A stretch of 31,997 nt of DNA, taken from contig JAXDHQ010000236.1 in assembly GCA_034664395.1 (NCBI GenBank), positions 1-31,997 of the forward strand. The letters run 5' to 3'. The notes beneath the pieces were generated by a model. It was not told the DNA's origin and searched no databases. It saw nothing but the letters and a program-made list of their open reading frames with translations. Below, piece by piece: positions 17,104 through 25,312 of the stretch. Position numbers and translations under genes: made by a program. The stretch's first letter is position 1; every line of letters starts with the position of its first letter. Source of the DNA: JAOPZW01 sp034664395. GTDB taxonomy: Bacteria > Actinomycetota > Thermoleophilia > Solirubrobacterales > Solirubrobacteraceae.

Positions 17104-17352
17104 ATGCCTCTGCTGCGTCGCAACCATCCCCGGCGCTGCCCCGCGTGCGGATACCAGGTGACGCCGTTCGCGGCCGGCTGCGGGCTGTGCGGCGCCGAGC
17201 TCGATCCGCGCCGCCATCGGCGCGGGCCCGGGCCGCGGCTGCCGTGGTCGCCGTCGACCCCGGCGACCTACGCCCTCATGATCGTGGTCGGCTGCGTCAT
17301 CGTGTCCACGGTCGCCGGCCTGCTGTTCCTGGCTCTGGGATCGTTGCGCTAG
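17104..17352 (+). CDS. Small zinc-ribbon membrane protein
   Basis: An 82-residue protein. Two CxxC knuckles (CPACG at residues 12-16 and CGLCG about 14 residues later) form a zinc ribbon of the rubredoxin-like type near the basic N-terminus. After a Pro/Arg linker, one transmembrane helix (YALMIVVGCVIVSTVAGLLF) closes the protein. Such small zinc-ribbon membrane proteins are common and without known role. ATG 17104 is chosen because it begins just before the ribbon; a GTG at 17080-17082 is possible. It is the first gene after the island, upstream of metH. Confidence 0.65.
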   Translation: MPLLRRNHPRRCPACGYQVTPFAAGCGLCGAELDPRRHRRGPGPRLPWSPSTPATYALMIVVGCVIVSTVAGLLFLALGSLR

Positions 17353-17369
17353 CCGCCGCGACCCGCCCG

Positions 17370-17399
17370 CCAACCTTGCCAAGGTCGTGTCAAGGTTGG
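17370..17399. promoter_or_regulatory. 9-bp inverted repeat upstream of metH
   Basis: CCAACCTTG (17370-17378) and CAAGGTTGG (17391-17399) are perfect inverted copies, spacer 12. The right half covers the -35 zone of the predicted metH promoter. It could be an operator for metH or, without T-run, the terminator hairpin of the preceding gene, whose stop is 18 nt upstream. Confidence 0.45.
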
Positions 17400-17412
17400 G
17401 CCCGATCGCTGA

Positions 17413-17418
17413 TAGCAT
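17413..17418 (+). promoter_or_regulatory. Leaderless -10 box of metH
   Basis: TAGCAT ends seven bases before ATG 17426. This supports ATG 17426 over the upstream in-frame start at 17387, which would lie within the promoter. Confidence 0.5.
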
Positions 17419-17425
17419 CGGGCCG

Positions 17426-20400
17426 ATGCGCGACTACCTGGCCGCCCTCCGCGACCGCGTCGTGGTCTTCGACGGCTCGATGGGCGCGACCCTCGAGCAG
17501 TTCGACCTCACGCCGGCCGACTACGGCGGGCTGGAGGGCAAGTGCCACGAGGCGCTCGTGCTCCACCGGCCCGACGTCATCCAGGCGCTGCACGAGTCGA
17601 TGGTGGCGGTCGGCGCCGAGGTCGTGGAGACCGACACGTTCCAGGCCTCGCGCCTGAAGCTCGACGAGTGGGGCCTCGGCGAGCACACGCTGGAGATCAA
17701 CCAGCGGGCGGCCGAGATCGCGCGCGCGGCCGTGGGCGAGGAGCGCTTCGTCGCCGGCTCGATCGGCCCCACCGGCCACCTGCCCGCGTCGGACGACCCG
17801 ACGCTGGGCCGCATCACCTTCCGCGAGCTGGTCGCCGTCTTCGAGGAGCAGTCCCGCGGCCTGGTCCAGGGCGGCGCCGACCTGCTGATCATCGAGACCG
17901 CGCAGGACATCCTCGAGGTCAAGGCCGCGATCTTCGGCGCGCGCGAGGCGTTCAAGGCGCTCGGGCGCGCGGTGCCGATCCAGCCCAGCGTCTCGCTGTT
18001 GCCCAACGGCGGCAAGATGCTGCTCGGCACCGACATCGACGCCGTCCTCACGACGCTGGAGGCGCTCGAGGTCGACGTGCTCGGCCTGAACTGCTCGACC
18101 GGGCCCGAGGACATGCGCGACGCCATCCGCTTCCTGGGCGAGCACTCGTCGGTGCCGGTGCACTGCATCCCCAACGCGGGGCTCCCGCTGCAGGGACCCC
18201 GCGGCGAGACGATCTTCCCCGAGGAGCCCGAGCCGCTGGCCAACGCGCTCGGCGAGTTCGTCGAGCGCTACGGCGTGAGCATCGTCGGCGGCTGCTGCGG
18301 CACGACGACCGAGCACATCGCCGCGATCGTCGAGCGCTGCGCCGGCCGGCCGCCGAGCCAGCGCCCGGCCCCGCGCCCGCCGCGCGTGTCGAGCATGATC
18401 GCCGCCGCCCCGCTCGTGCAGGACCCCCGCCCCACGCTCGTCGGCGAGCGCGTCAACTCGCAGGGCTCGCGCAAGGCGAAGGAGATGCTGCTGTCCGACG
18501 ACTACGACGGCCTCGCGCGCATCGCCGAGGACCAGGTCGAGGGCGGCGCCCACGTGCTCGACGTCTGCGTCGCGCTGACCGAGCGCCAGGACGAGGGCGA
18601 GCAGATGCGCCAGGTGGTCAAGCGCATCTCGCTCTCCCAGCCGTCGCCGATCCAGATCGACTCGACCGAGCCCGACGTCCTGCGCACCGCGCTGGACCAG
18701 ATCCCGGGCCGCGCGATCGTCAACTCGATCAACCTCGAGGCCGGCCGCGGCAAGCTCGACCTCGTCGTCCCGATGGCCAACGAGCACGGCGCCGCCGTGA
18801 TCGCGCTGACCATCGACGAGGTCGGGATGGCCAAGACGGCCGACCGCAAGGTCGAGATCGCCACCCGCATCAAGGAGCTGGCCTGCGACGAGCACGGCCT
18901 CGACCCCGAGCTGCTGATCTTCGACCTGCTCACCTTCACGCTGACCACGGGCGACGACGAGTGGAAGCCCTCCGCCGTCGAGACGATCGAGGGCATCCGG
19001 CGCGTCAAGGAGGCGCTGCCGGGGGTCAAGACCTCGCTGGGCGTCTCCAACGTCTCCTTCGGCGTCTCGCCGGGCGCCCGCGCGGTGCTCAACTCGGTCT
19101 TCCTGCACCACTGCGTCGAGGCCGGGCTCGACCTGGCGATGGTCAACCCGAACCACATCACGCCCTACGGCGAGATCACCGAGCACGAGCGCCGGCTCGC
19201 CGACGACCTCGTCTTCAACCGCCGCGAGGACGCCCTCGAGCTCTTCATCGCCCACTTCGAGGCCAAGGGCGACGAGATCGCCGACGAGGTCGCCGACCCG
19301 ACCGCCGAGATGGAGCCCGAGGCGGCGCTGCACTGGCACATCCTGCGGCGCAAGAAGGACGGCGTCGAGGACTGGATCGACCGCTCGGTGGAGAAGATCG
19401 GCGCCGTCCCGACGCTCAACGACGTCCTGCTGCCGGCGATGAAGGAGGTCGGCGACAAGTTCGGCGCCGGCGAGCTGATCCTCCCCTTCGTGCTGCAGAG
19501 CGCCGAGGTCATGAAGCGCGCCGTCGCGCGGCTGGAGAAGTACCTCGACCGCATCGAGGGCTACACCAAGGGCACGGTCGTGATCGCGACGGTGTTCGGC
19601 GACGTGCACGACATCGGCAAGTCGCTGGTCAACACGATCCTCACCAACAACGGCTACACCGTGGTCGACCTCGGCAAGCAGGTGCCGATCGGGACGATCA
19701 TCGACGCGGCCAAGGAGCACGACGCGACCGCGATCGGCCTGAGCGCCCTGCTGGTCTCGACGTCCAAGCAGATGCCGCTGTGCGTGCAGGAGCTCCACAG
19801 CCAGGGACTCGAGTTCCCGGTGCTCATCGGCGGCGCGGCCATCAACCGCGACTTCGGCCTGCGCACGCTCTACCCCGGCGGCCTGGACTCAGAGGAGCTC
19901 TACTCGCCCGGCGTCTTCTACTGCAAGGACGCCTTCGAGGGCCTCGCGAAGATGGACCAGATCGTCGACGCCGACGCGCGCGAGGCGCTCGTGGCCAAGA
20001 CGCGCGACGCCGCGCAGAAGCTGCGCGAGAAGGGGCCCGAGCCCGACCAGGGCGACACCACCGACGCGTCCGTGCGCTCGGCCGCGCGGACCGACGCGCC
20101 CGTCCCCGAGCCGCCGTTCTGGGGCCCGCGCGAGATCGAGGTGGCGCTGGACGAGGTCTACCACCACCTCGACACCCACGTGCTGTTCAAGCTGCACTGG
20201 GGCGGGCGCGGCGTGAAGGGCGAGGCCTGGCGCAAGCTCATCGACGAGAACTTCCGCCCGCGGCTGGAGCGCATGTGGAGCGAGGCGACGTACCTGCACC
20301 CGCGCGCCAAGCTCGGCTACTTCCCCTGCTACAGCGAGGGCAACGAGATCGTCGTGCTCGACCCCGAGGATCGCGAGACGGTGCTCGAGCGCCTCGTCTT

Positions 20401-20944
20401 CCCGCGCCAGCCCAAGCACGACCGCATCTGCCTGGCCGACTTCTACCGGCCCAAGGGCGGCGACGAGCTCGACGTCGTGGCGCTGCAGGCGGTCACGGCC
20501 GGCGACGAGGTCACCGAGCTCATGGCCCGGCTGGAGGCCGACGGCGAGTTCGCCGAGCAGCTCTTCGTCCACGGCCTCGGCGTCCAGACCGCCGAGGGCA
20601 TCGCCGAGTGGCTGCACGCCTGCGTGCGCCGCGACCTCGGCGTCCCCTCCGACCAGGGGCGGCGCTACTCGTGGGGCTACCCCGCCTGCCCCGAGCAGTC
20701 CGAGCACGAGAAGGTCTTCCGCCTGCTGGACGCGGCGTCGATCGGCCTGCGCCTGAGCGGCGGCTACGCCGTCGAGCCCGAGCAGTCGACGGTGGCGATC
20801 GTCGCCCACCACCCGCAGGCCGTGTACTTCGGGATGAAGTCGGGCTTCCTGCCCAAGACCGACAAGCAGGCGCGCGACGAGCTCATCGCCGGCACCGAGC
20901 GCGACCCGGCGAGCCTGGGGACCGATCGCGCGCTCGCGGGCTGA
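17426..20944 (+). CDS. metH: Cobalamin-dependent methionine synthase
   Basis: A 1172-residue enzyme that methylates homocysteine using 5-methyltetrahydrofolate and cobalamin. All modules are visible. Homocysteine domain: FDGSMGATLEQFDL, zinc ligands Cys223 (LNCSTG) and Cys290/Cys291 (GGCCGTTTEH). Pterin domain from about residue 345: GERVNSQGSRKAKEML, IQIDSTEPDVL, VNSINLEAG. Cobalamin cap and Rossmann domain: GDVHDIGKS with the Co-ligand His728, then GLSALLVST and VLIGGAAIN. Activation domain from about 890 to the end, with the AdoMet-binding RRYSWGYPACP near 1079-1089. Length matches E. coli MetH (about 1227). No cobalamin riboswitch is visible upstream. The reading on other frames of this region is shadow. 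Confidence 0.97.
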   Translation: MRDYLAALRDRVVVFDGSMGATLEQFDLTPADYGGLEGKCHEALVLHRPDVIQALHESMVAVGAEVVETDTFQASRLKLDEWGLGEHTLEINQRAAEIARAAVGEERFVAGSIGPTGHLPASDDPTLGRITFRELVAVFEEQSRGLVQGGADLLIIETAQDILEVKAAIFGAREAFKALGRAVPIQPSVSLLPNGGKMLLGTDIDAVLTTLEALEVDVLGLNCSTGPEDMRDAIRFLGEHSSVPVHCIPNAGLPLQGPRGETIFPEEPEPLANALGEFVERYGVSIVGGCCGTTTEHIAAIVERCAGRPPSQRPAPRPPRVSSMIAAAPLVQDPRPTLVGERVNSQGSRKAKEMLLSDDYDGLARIAEDQVEGGAHVLDVCVALTERQDEGEQMRQVVKRISLSQPSPIQIDSTEPDVLRTALDQIPGRAIVNSINLEAGRGKLDLVVPMANEHGAAVIALTIDEVGMAKTADRKVEIATRIKELACDEHGLDPELLIFDLLTFTLTTGDDEWKPSAVETIEGIRRVKEALPGVKTSLGVSNVSFGVSPGARAVLNSVFLHHCVEAGLDLAMVNPNHITPYGEITEHERRLADDLVFNRREDALELFIAHFEAKGDEIADEVADPTAEMEPEAALHWHILRRKKDGVEDWIDRSVEKIGAVPTLNDVLLPAMKEVGDKFGAGELILPFVLQSAEVMKRAVARLEKYLDRIEGYTKGTVVIATVFGDVHDIGKSLVNTILTNNGYTVVDLGKQVPIGTIIDAAKEHDATAIGLSALLVSTSKQMPLCVQELHSQGLEFPVLIGGAAINRDFGLRTLYPGGLDSEELYSPGVFYCKDAFEGLAKMDQIVDADAREALVAKTRDAAQKLREKGPEPDQGDTTDASVRSAARTDAPVPEPPFWGPREIEVALDEVYHHLDTHVLFKLHWGGRGVKGEAWRKLIDENFRPRLERMWSEATYLHPRAKLGYFPCYSEGNEIVVLDPEDRETVLERLVFPRQPKHDRICLADFYRPKGGDELDVVALQAVTAGDEVTELMARLEADGEFAEQLFVHGLGVQTAEGIAEWLHACVRRDLGVPSDQGRRYSWGYPACPEQSEHEKVFRLLDAASIGLRLSGGYAVEPEQSTVAIVAHHPQAVYFGMKSGFLPKTDKQARDELIAGTERDPASLGTDRALAG

Positions 20945-20951
20945 GCCGCGT

Positions 20952-20957
20952 TACGGT
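20952..20957 (+). promoter_or_regulatory. Leaderless -10 box of the YbjQ-like gene
   Basis: TACGGT lies six bases before ATG 20964 and eight bases after the metH stop, so this gene can be transcribed on its own without a leader. Confidence 0.45.
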
Positions 20958-20963
20958 GCGCAC

Positions 20964-21284
20964 ATGATCATCTCCACGATGAACGACCTCCCCGGGTACC
21001 AGATCGAGGAGGTCATGGGCGAGGTCTTCGGCCTCACCGTGCGCTCGCGCAACGTCGGCTCCCAGATCGGCGCGTCGCTGAAGTCGCTGATCGGCGGCGA
21101 GCTGAAGGGCATGACGAAGATGCTCGCCAGCGGCCGCGACGACGCCACGAACCGCCTCGTCGAGGAGGCCGAGCTGCGGGGCGCCAACGCGGTGGTGGCC
21201 TTCCGCTTCGACACCTCGGAGCTGGGCACGACCTGGACCGAGATCTGCGCCTACGGCACGGCCGTGCGCGCCACCAAGCACTAG
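20964..21284 (+). CDS. YbjQ/DUF74-family protein
   Basis: A 106-residue protein of the YbjQ (UPF0145) family, a small pentameric-type fold annotated as putative heavy-metal-binding. Family features: ISTMNDLPGYQIEEVMGEVF, GLTVRSRN, the Gly-rich helix LKSLIGGELKGMTKML, and ATNRLVEEAELRGANAVVAF followed by RFDTSELG. Length is the family norm. Physiological role is unknown. Its TAG overlaps the stop of the convergent GIY-YIG gene by three bases (CTAG). Confidence 0.88.
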   Translation: MIISTMNDLPGYQIEEVMGEVFGLTVRSRNVGSQIGASLKSLIGGELKGMTKMLASGRDDATNRLVEEAELRGANAVVAFRFDTSELGTTWTEICAYGTAVRATKH

Positions 21285-21538
21285 GCCGCCCCGGCGATCA
21301 GCGCCAGCTTGGCCGCGCGATCGAGCGCCTTGATGCGCGCCTCCTCGCGGCGCGCGGCGCTGCGGTCGGCCATCGGCAGGGCGAGCGCGAGCTCGACCGG
21401 CAGCCGGCTGCGCGTGTACGCGCTCGCGGTGCCGGCGGCGTGACGGCGCAGGCGCGCGTCGAGGTCGACGGTCCAGCCGGTGTACAGCGAGCCGTCGCGG
21501 CAGCGCAGCAGGTAGACCCAGGCGTCGGGCACGGGCAC
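21281..21538 (-). CDS. GIY-YIG-domain protein (UPF0213/YhbQ-like)
   Basis: An 85-residue minimal GIY-YIG nuclease domain. The motif pair is WVYLLRCRDGSLYTGWT, with VYL in place of GIY and LYTG in place of YIG, followed by DLDARLRRHAAG with the usual Arg and then AYTRSRLPVELA, EEARIKALDRAAK. YhbQ-type proteins are small putative DNA endonucleases of unclear biological role. GTG 21538 or the GTG two codons later may be used. It follows the glycosyltransferase-flippase gene by 25 nt on the same strand and is probably co-transcribed. Confidence 0.87.
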   Translation of the reverse strand: MPVPDAWVYLLRCRDGSLYTGWTVDLDARLRRHAAGTASAYTRSRLPVELALALPMADRSAARREEARIKALDRAAKLALIAGAA

Positions 21539-21563
21539 GGCTTCGCCGCCGGCGCGCGGATCC

Positions 21564-23906
21564 CTACGCTTCGGCGCGCGCCCGGCCGGCGCCGCGGCGC
21601 GAGGCGGGCAGCGGATCGAGCCGCACCGGGCTGGCGTGCAGGGCGCGCAGGCGCACGTCGCGCCAGCTCAGGCCCTCCTTCAGCAGCGCCGGGGCGCCCA
21701 TCAGCACCGCCGTGGCGATCTCGATCGCCTGCAGGATGATCCCGTAGGCGAGCGCGTCGGCCGACCCGACGCCGTAGGCGCCGTGCAGGACGGCCACGCA
21801 CGCGGCCTGGAACACGCCGAAGTTCGACGGCGTGGCCGGCAGGACCGCGGTCACGTTGACCGCGAACAGCACCGCCGCGGCCGCGCCCACGCCGGCGCGG
21901 TCGTCGAGCCCGAGCGCGGCGAGCAGCACGTAGCACGACAGCCACTGGATGCCCCACGCCAAGAGCTGCAGCGTGACGGCCTGCAGGCCGAGCCGCGGCT
22001 GGCGGAAGACGCGCAGGCCGGCGCGGACCTGCGCGAGCGCGGCGCGGACCTTGCGGACCCACGCCTGCACGCGCCGCGAGCGCGAGGGCACGCCCCCGCG
22101 CAGGAGCGCCGGCGCGGCGAGGACGGCGACGAGCATGACCATCGGCGCCAGGGCGAAGGCGAGCAGCGCCCGGTGGCTGGCGCTGAAGAAGTCGACCGTC
22201 GAGAACATGACGATCCCGAGGATCACCAGCGCGAGCACGTTCAGCAGCGCCTGGGAGACGATCGATCCGACCACGATCGGCAGGTGCTCGCGCGGCCGCC
22301 CTGTGCGCCGGGCCACGATCAGCGCGCGCGACGGCTCGCCCAGGCGGGCCGGCAGCGTGGCGGACATGAGCACGCCGATGAACGTGCCCTGCAGCGCGTC
22401 GGACCGACGCACGCGGATGTCGGGCATCGCCGCCTGGAGGATCGCGTGCCAGGCCACGCCGCGCAGCGCCATGGAGGCGCACATCAGCCCCAGGCCGACG
22501 ACGACCCACCACGGCGTGGCCGCGAGCAGGCTCGCGCCGATGCGGTCCAGCCCGATCCGCTGGAGCGCCAGCAGCGCCAGCACCGTGCCCGCGATCCCGG
22601 CAACGGCGAGCCCGGCCTTGCGCGCGAAGGCGCGCACGCGCGAGCGTCCCTCGAGCGCCGCCGGCTCCGGGCTGGGCAGGCGACGGGCGGCCGGCTCGCG
22701 CGGGCCCAGGTGGGCGGGCAGCGCGCCGAGGAAGATCCCCGCGCGCTGCAGCGCGGTGGCGGGGGCCGGCATCGCCGTCGCGTCGCGGTAGGCGTCGAGG
22801 ACCTCTGCGGCCACGGTCGGCCAGGCGAAGCGCTGGGCGCGCTCGCGCGCGGCGGCGGCCATGGCGCGGCGGGCGACCGGATCGAGCGCGAGGTCGCGCA
22901 GCGTCTCGGCCAGCGCGGTCGCGTCGGCGCGCGGGACGAGCACGCCGTCGACCCCGTCGCGGACGACGTCGCGATAGCCGGGGATGTCGGAGGCGACCAC
23001 CGGCGTGCCGGCGGCGAAGGCCTCGGTGAGCACCATGCCGAAGCTCTCGCCCCCCAGCGAGGGCGCGACGAGCAGGTCGGCCGAGGCGATCGCGGCGATC
23101 TTCTCGGCGTCGGAGACCTTGCCCAGGACGGTGACGCCGCGGCCGCCGTCGAGCAGCAGGGGCTCGACCTCGTCGCGCTCGGCGCCGACGAGGACGAGCT
23201 CGACGGCGAGGTGCTCGCGCAGGGCCTCGTAGGCGCGCAGGAGCACGGGCAGCCCCTTGCGCTCGACGGTCTGGCCGACGAAGGCCAGGCGCAGCGGCGC
23301 GCCGGGCTCCCGCTCGTCGAACTCCGGCCGGTGGGCGGGGACGTCGACGCCGTTGGGGATGACCCGGTAGTGCCCGCCGAAGAAGCGCCGGCCCGTCCAC
23401 GCCGCGGCCTCGGAGACGGCGATGCGCACGTGCAGGCGGTTGAGCTTGCGCTTGGCGCCGCCGACGACGTTCCCGACGCCGTTGGAGATGGCGTTGTCGG
23501 AGTAGCAGTGGAAGGTCCCGACCAGCGGGGCGACCGTCAGGTCCAGCGCGTCGTAGCCGACGACCGGGGCGTGGGGCTCGTGCAGGTGGATGACGTCGAA
23601 GCCGCCCGCGCGCAGCTCGCGTCGCAGCGTCGTGACGGCGTAGGGCGTCATCGACAGGTTCGAGACGGCGCCGTTGGCCTTGAAGCCGATCGTGCGCCCG
23701 AGCGGGATCACCCAGTCGGGCAGCTCCCGGGGCTCCGGGCGGGCGCCGCGATGCAGCCGCGCGGAGAGGCGATCGGGCGGGTCGTAGGGAGCCAGGACGC
23801 GCACCTCGTGGCCGCTCGCGAAGAACTGGGATGCGAGCGCCTCGATGTGGCGGGTGACGCCTCCCGGGTACGTCCACGAGTACGGGGACACGAGGGCGAT
23901 CCGCAT
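21564..23906 (-). CDS. PimA-like glycosyltransferase fused to a flippase-type membrane domain
   Basis: A 780-residue fusion. Residues 1 to about 385 are a GT-B, GT4-family enzyme close to phosphatidylinositol mannosyltransferase PimA: MRIALVSPYSWTYPGGVTRH, VIHLHEPHAP, FHCYSDNA, IPNGVDV, and the donor-binding GGESFGMVLTEAFAAGTPVV. After a linker of about 45 residues, residues about 430-750 form an eight-helix domain of the lysylphosphatidylglycerol synthase/flippase type (UPF0104/AglD-like): LPARLGEPSRALIVARRTG, then LPATPSNFGVFQAACVAVL. Sugar transfer to a lipid carrier or phospholipid on the inner face and its movement across the membrane is the obvious inference. ATG 23906 has a TACCAT box eight bases upstream; longer open frame upstream overlaps hemQ and is rejected. 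Confidence 0.88.
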   Translation of the reverse strand: MRIALVSPYSWTYPGGVTRHIEALASQFFASGHEVRVLAPYDPPDRLSARLHRGARPEPRELPDWVIPLGRTIGFKANGAVSNLSMTPYAVTTLRRELRAGGFDVIHLHEPHAPVVGYDALDLTVAPLVGTFHCYSDNAISNGVGNVVGGAKRKLNRLHVRIAVSEAAAWTGRRFFGGHYRVIPNGVDVPAHRPEFDEREPGAPLRLAFVGQTVERKGLPVLLRAYEALREHLAVELVLVGAERDEVEPLLLDGGRGVTVLGKVSDAEKIAAIASADLLVAPSLGGESFGMVLTEAFAAGTPVVASDIPGYRDVVRDGVDGVLVPRADATALAETLRDLALDPVARRAMAAAARERAQRFAWPTVAAEVLDAYRDATAMPAPATALQRAGIFLGALPAHLGPREPAARRLPSPEPAALEGRSRVRAFARKAGLAVAGIAGTVLALLALQRIGLDRIGASLLAATPWWVVVGLGLMCASMALRGVAWHAILQAAMPDIRVRRSDALQGTFIGVLMSATLPARLGEPSRALIVARRTGRPREHLPIVVGSIVSQALLNVLALVILGIVMFSTVDFFSASHRALLAFALAPMVMLVAVLAAPALLRGGVPSRSRRVQAWVRKVRAALAQVRAGLRVFRQPRLGLQAVTLQLLAWGIQWLSCYVLLAALGLDDRAGVGAAAAVLFAVNVTAVLPATPSNFGVFQAACVAVLHGAYGVGSADALAYGIILQAIEIATAVLMGAPALLKEGLSWRDVRLRALHASPVRLDPLPASRRGAGRARAEA

Positions 23907-23914
23907 CGCGACCA

Positions 23915-23920
23915 ATGGTA
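23915..23920 (-). promoter_or_regulatory. Leaderless -10 box of the glycosyltransferase-flippase gene
   Basis: TACCAT on the minus strand, eight bases before ATG 23906. It faces the oppositely directed promoter at 23972; the two genes share an 80-nt divergent region. Confidence 0.45.
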
Positions 23921-23971
23921 ACGGCCCTGTCCGCTGTCGAGGGTGTGGCAAACCGTCCGCGGACCCGCCAC

Positions 23972-23977
23972 TATCCT
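23972..23977 (+). promoter_or_regulatory. Leaderless -10 box of the HemQ-like gene
   Basis: TATCCT, eight bases before GTG 23986; no Shine-Dalgarno precedes this GTG. It fixes the start, since longer versions of the frame run into the promoter. Confidence 0.5.
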
Positions 23978-23985
23978 CTGCCACG

Positions 23986-24684
23986 GTGCCCGATCGCCAT
24001 TTCGTCAAGTACACGTTCCTCAAGGTCGATCCCGCCTGGCGTCGACTCGAGGCCGATGTTCGCGCGCGCGACAAGCAGGAGTTCCTGGCCGCGTGCGAGG
24101 ACTTCGGCGCCGACCACCTGCTGCAGGCGTTCAGCCTGATCGGCACCCGCGGGGACGCCGACGTCATGCTCGTGGCCGAGGCCGAGAACCTCGACCGCAT
24201 CCACGAGTTCCACGTCGTCCTCGGGCAGGCCGGGCTGACGAAGTGGAGCTCGCAGCCGTATTCCTTCCTCGGCCTGCGCAAGGGGTCGGAGTACTCCGAC
24301 GACCAGCGCCTCGTCCCGCGGCCGTTCCGCGGCAAGTACCTGTTCGTCTATCCGTTCGTCAAGACGCGCGCGTGGTACGCCCTGCCGGCCGACGAGCGCT
24401 GGCGCATCATGCAGGGCCACATCAAGGTCGGCCGCGAGTACCCGCAGGTCGACAACCACACCACCTACTCCTTCGGCCTGGACGATCAGGAGTTCGTGGT
24501 GGCCTTCGACACCGACGACGTCAGCGCCTTCCTCGACCTCGTGCAGCGGCTGCGCACCACCGAGGCCTCGTCCTACACGCTGCGCGACACGCCGAGCTTC
24601 ACCTGCATCGCGTCCTCGGTCGAGCGGGCGCTGAGCGCGCTCGACGGCGAGCCGGTGCGCTCGACCCTGTCGTCGCTGCCGTGA
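23986..24684 (+). CDS. hemQ: Chlorite-dismutase-family protein (HemQ/ChdC-like)
   Basis: A 232-residue protein of the Cld superfamily; in actinobacteria these are mostly coproheme decarboxylases, the last step of haem synthesis. Family features: FVKYTFLKVDPAWRRLEAD, ADVMLVAEAENLDRIHEF, GKYLFVYPFVKTRAWYALP, RWRIMQGHIKVGREYPQVDN with probable proximal haem ligand His145, and TTYSFGLDDQEFVVAF. The Arg that true chlorite dismutases hold just before the TYSFGLDD stretch is not there (Asn157-His158 instead), so chlorite breakdown is unlikely. Its TGA overlaps a GTG that is the probable original start of the downstream DNA glycosylase. The symbol is by family analogy; substrate is not proven. Confidence 0.82.
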   Translation: MPDRHFVKYTFLKVDPAWRRLEADVRARDKQEFLAACEDFGADHLLQAFSLIGTRGDADVMLVAEAENLDRIHEFHVVLGQAGLTKWSSQPYSFLGLRKGSEYSDDQRLVPRPFRGKYLFVYPFVKTRAWYALPADERWRIMQGHIKVGREYPQVDNHTTYSFGLDDQEFVVAFDTDDVSAFLDLVQRLRTTEASSYTLRDTPSFTCIASSVERALSALDGEPVRSTLSSLP

Positions 24685-24754
24685 CCGACGCGGGCGCCGA
24701 GCCGTAGACGCCGCCTGGGAGCATCTGCGCGGCGCCGACCCGGTCCTCGCGCGG

Positions 24755-25312
24755 ATGCTCGACGGGCACGAGCCGCCGGTGGCGCGACCGCCCCACGACG
24801 ACCACTACGCCGCGCTGGTGCGCGCGATCGTCGGCCAGCAGCTCTCCACGCGGGCCGCGCGGGCGATCTACGGGCGGCTGCTCGAGCGCTTCGGCGGGCA
24901 TCCGCCCAACGTCGAGCAGGTGCTGGCCGACGACCCCGAGGAGCTGCGCGTCGCCTGCGGGCTGTCGCGGGCGAAGGTGACGTACCTGCGCTCGCTGGCC
25001 GAGCACGTCGTGTCCGGCGAGCTCGAGCTCGACCGCCTGGAGGAGCTCCCCGACGAGGAGGTCGTCGCCGAGCTCGTCGCCGTCAGGGGCATCGGCGCGT
25101 GGAGCGCGCACGTCTTCCTGATGTTCCAGCTCGGGCGCCCCGACGTCCTGGCCGTCGGCGACCTCGGCATCCGCCGCGCCGTCGAGCGGGCCTACGGCCT
25201 GCCCGGGCTGCCCACGCCCGCCGAGCTGACCGAGCTGGGGGAGCGCTGGCGGCCGTACCGGACGGCGGCCTGCCTGCTGCTGTGGCGGTCGCTGGACAAC
25301 GCTCCTGGGTAG
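24755..25312 (+). CDS. DNA-3-methyladenine glycosylase (AlkA-like), 5' end frameshifted
   Basis: A 185-residue HhH-GPD DNA glycosylase that removes alkylated bases. Features: HYAALVRAIVGQQLSTRAA (the conserved IVGQQLS), the helix-hairpin-helix ELVAVRGIGAWSAHVF and the catalytic Asp in DVLAVGDLGIRRA. The reading frame upstream of ATG 24755 is clearly still coding (AAWEHLRGADPVLAR), but has no start codon. A GTG at 24681 overlapping the hemQ stop begins MTDAGAEP and hits a TAG at 24705; one lost base in CCGG(T) near there would link it to that segment and give 210 residues. As drawn, the protein lacks about 25 N-terminal residues. Confidence 0.87.
   Translation: MLDGHEPPVARPPHDDHYAALVRAIVGQQLSTRAARAIYGRLLERFGGHPPNVEQVLADDPEELRVACGLSRAKVTYLRSLAEHVVSGELELDRLEELPDEEVVAELVAVRGIGAWSAHVFLMFQLGRPDVLAVGDLGIRRAVERAYGLPGLPTPAELTELGERWRPYRTAACLLLWRSLDNAPG

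Noticed and set aside
17353..17425. Possible cobalamin or SAM riboswitch before metH
   Set aside because: Too short a space, no B12-box or conserved helices; the promoter analysis predicts no leader RNA.
17542..20967. Second long open frame inside metH, and a minus-strand one of 802 codons
   Set aside because: Both are low-complexity shadows; metH has continuous domain homology in its own frame.
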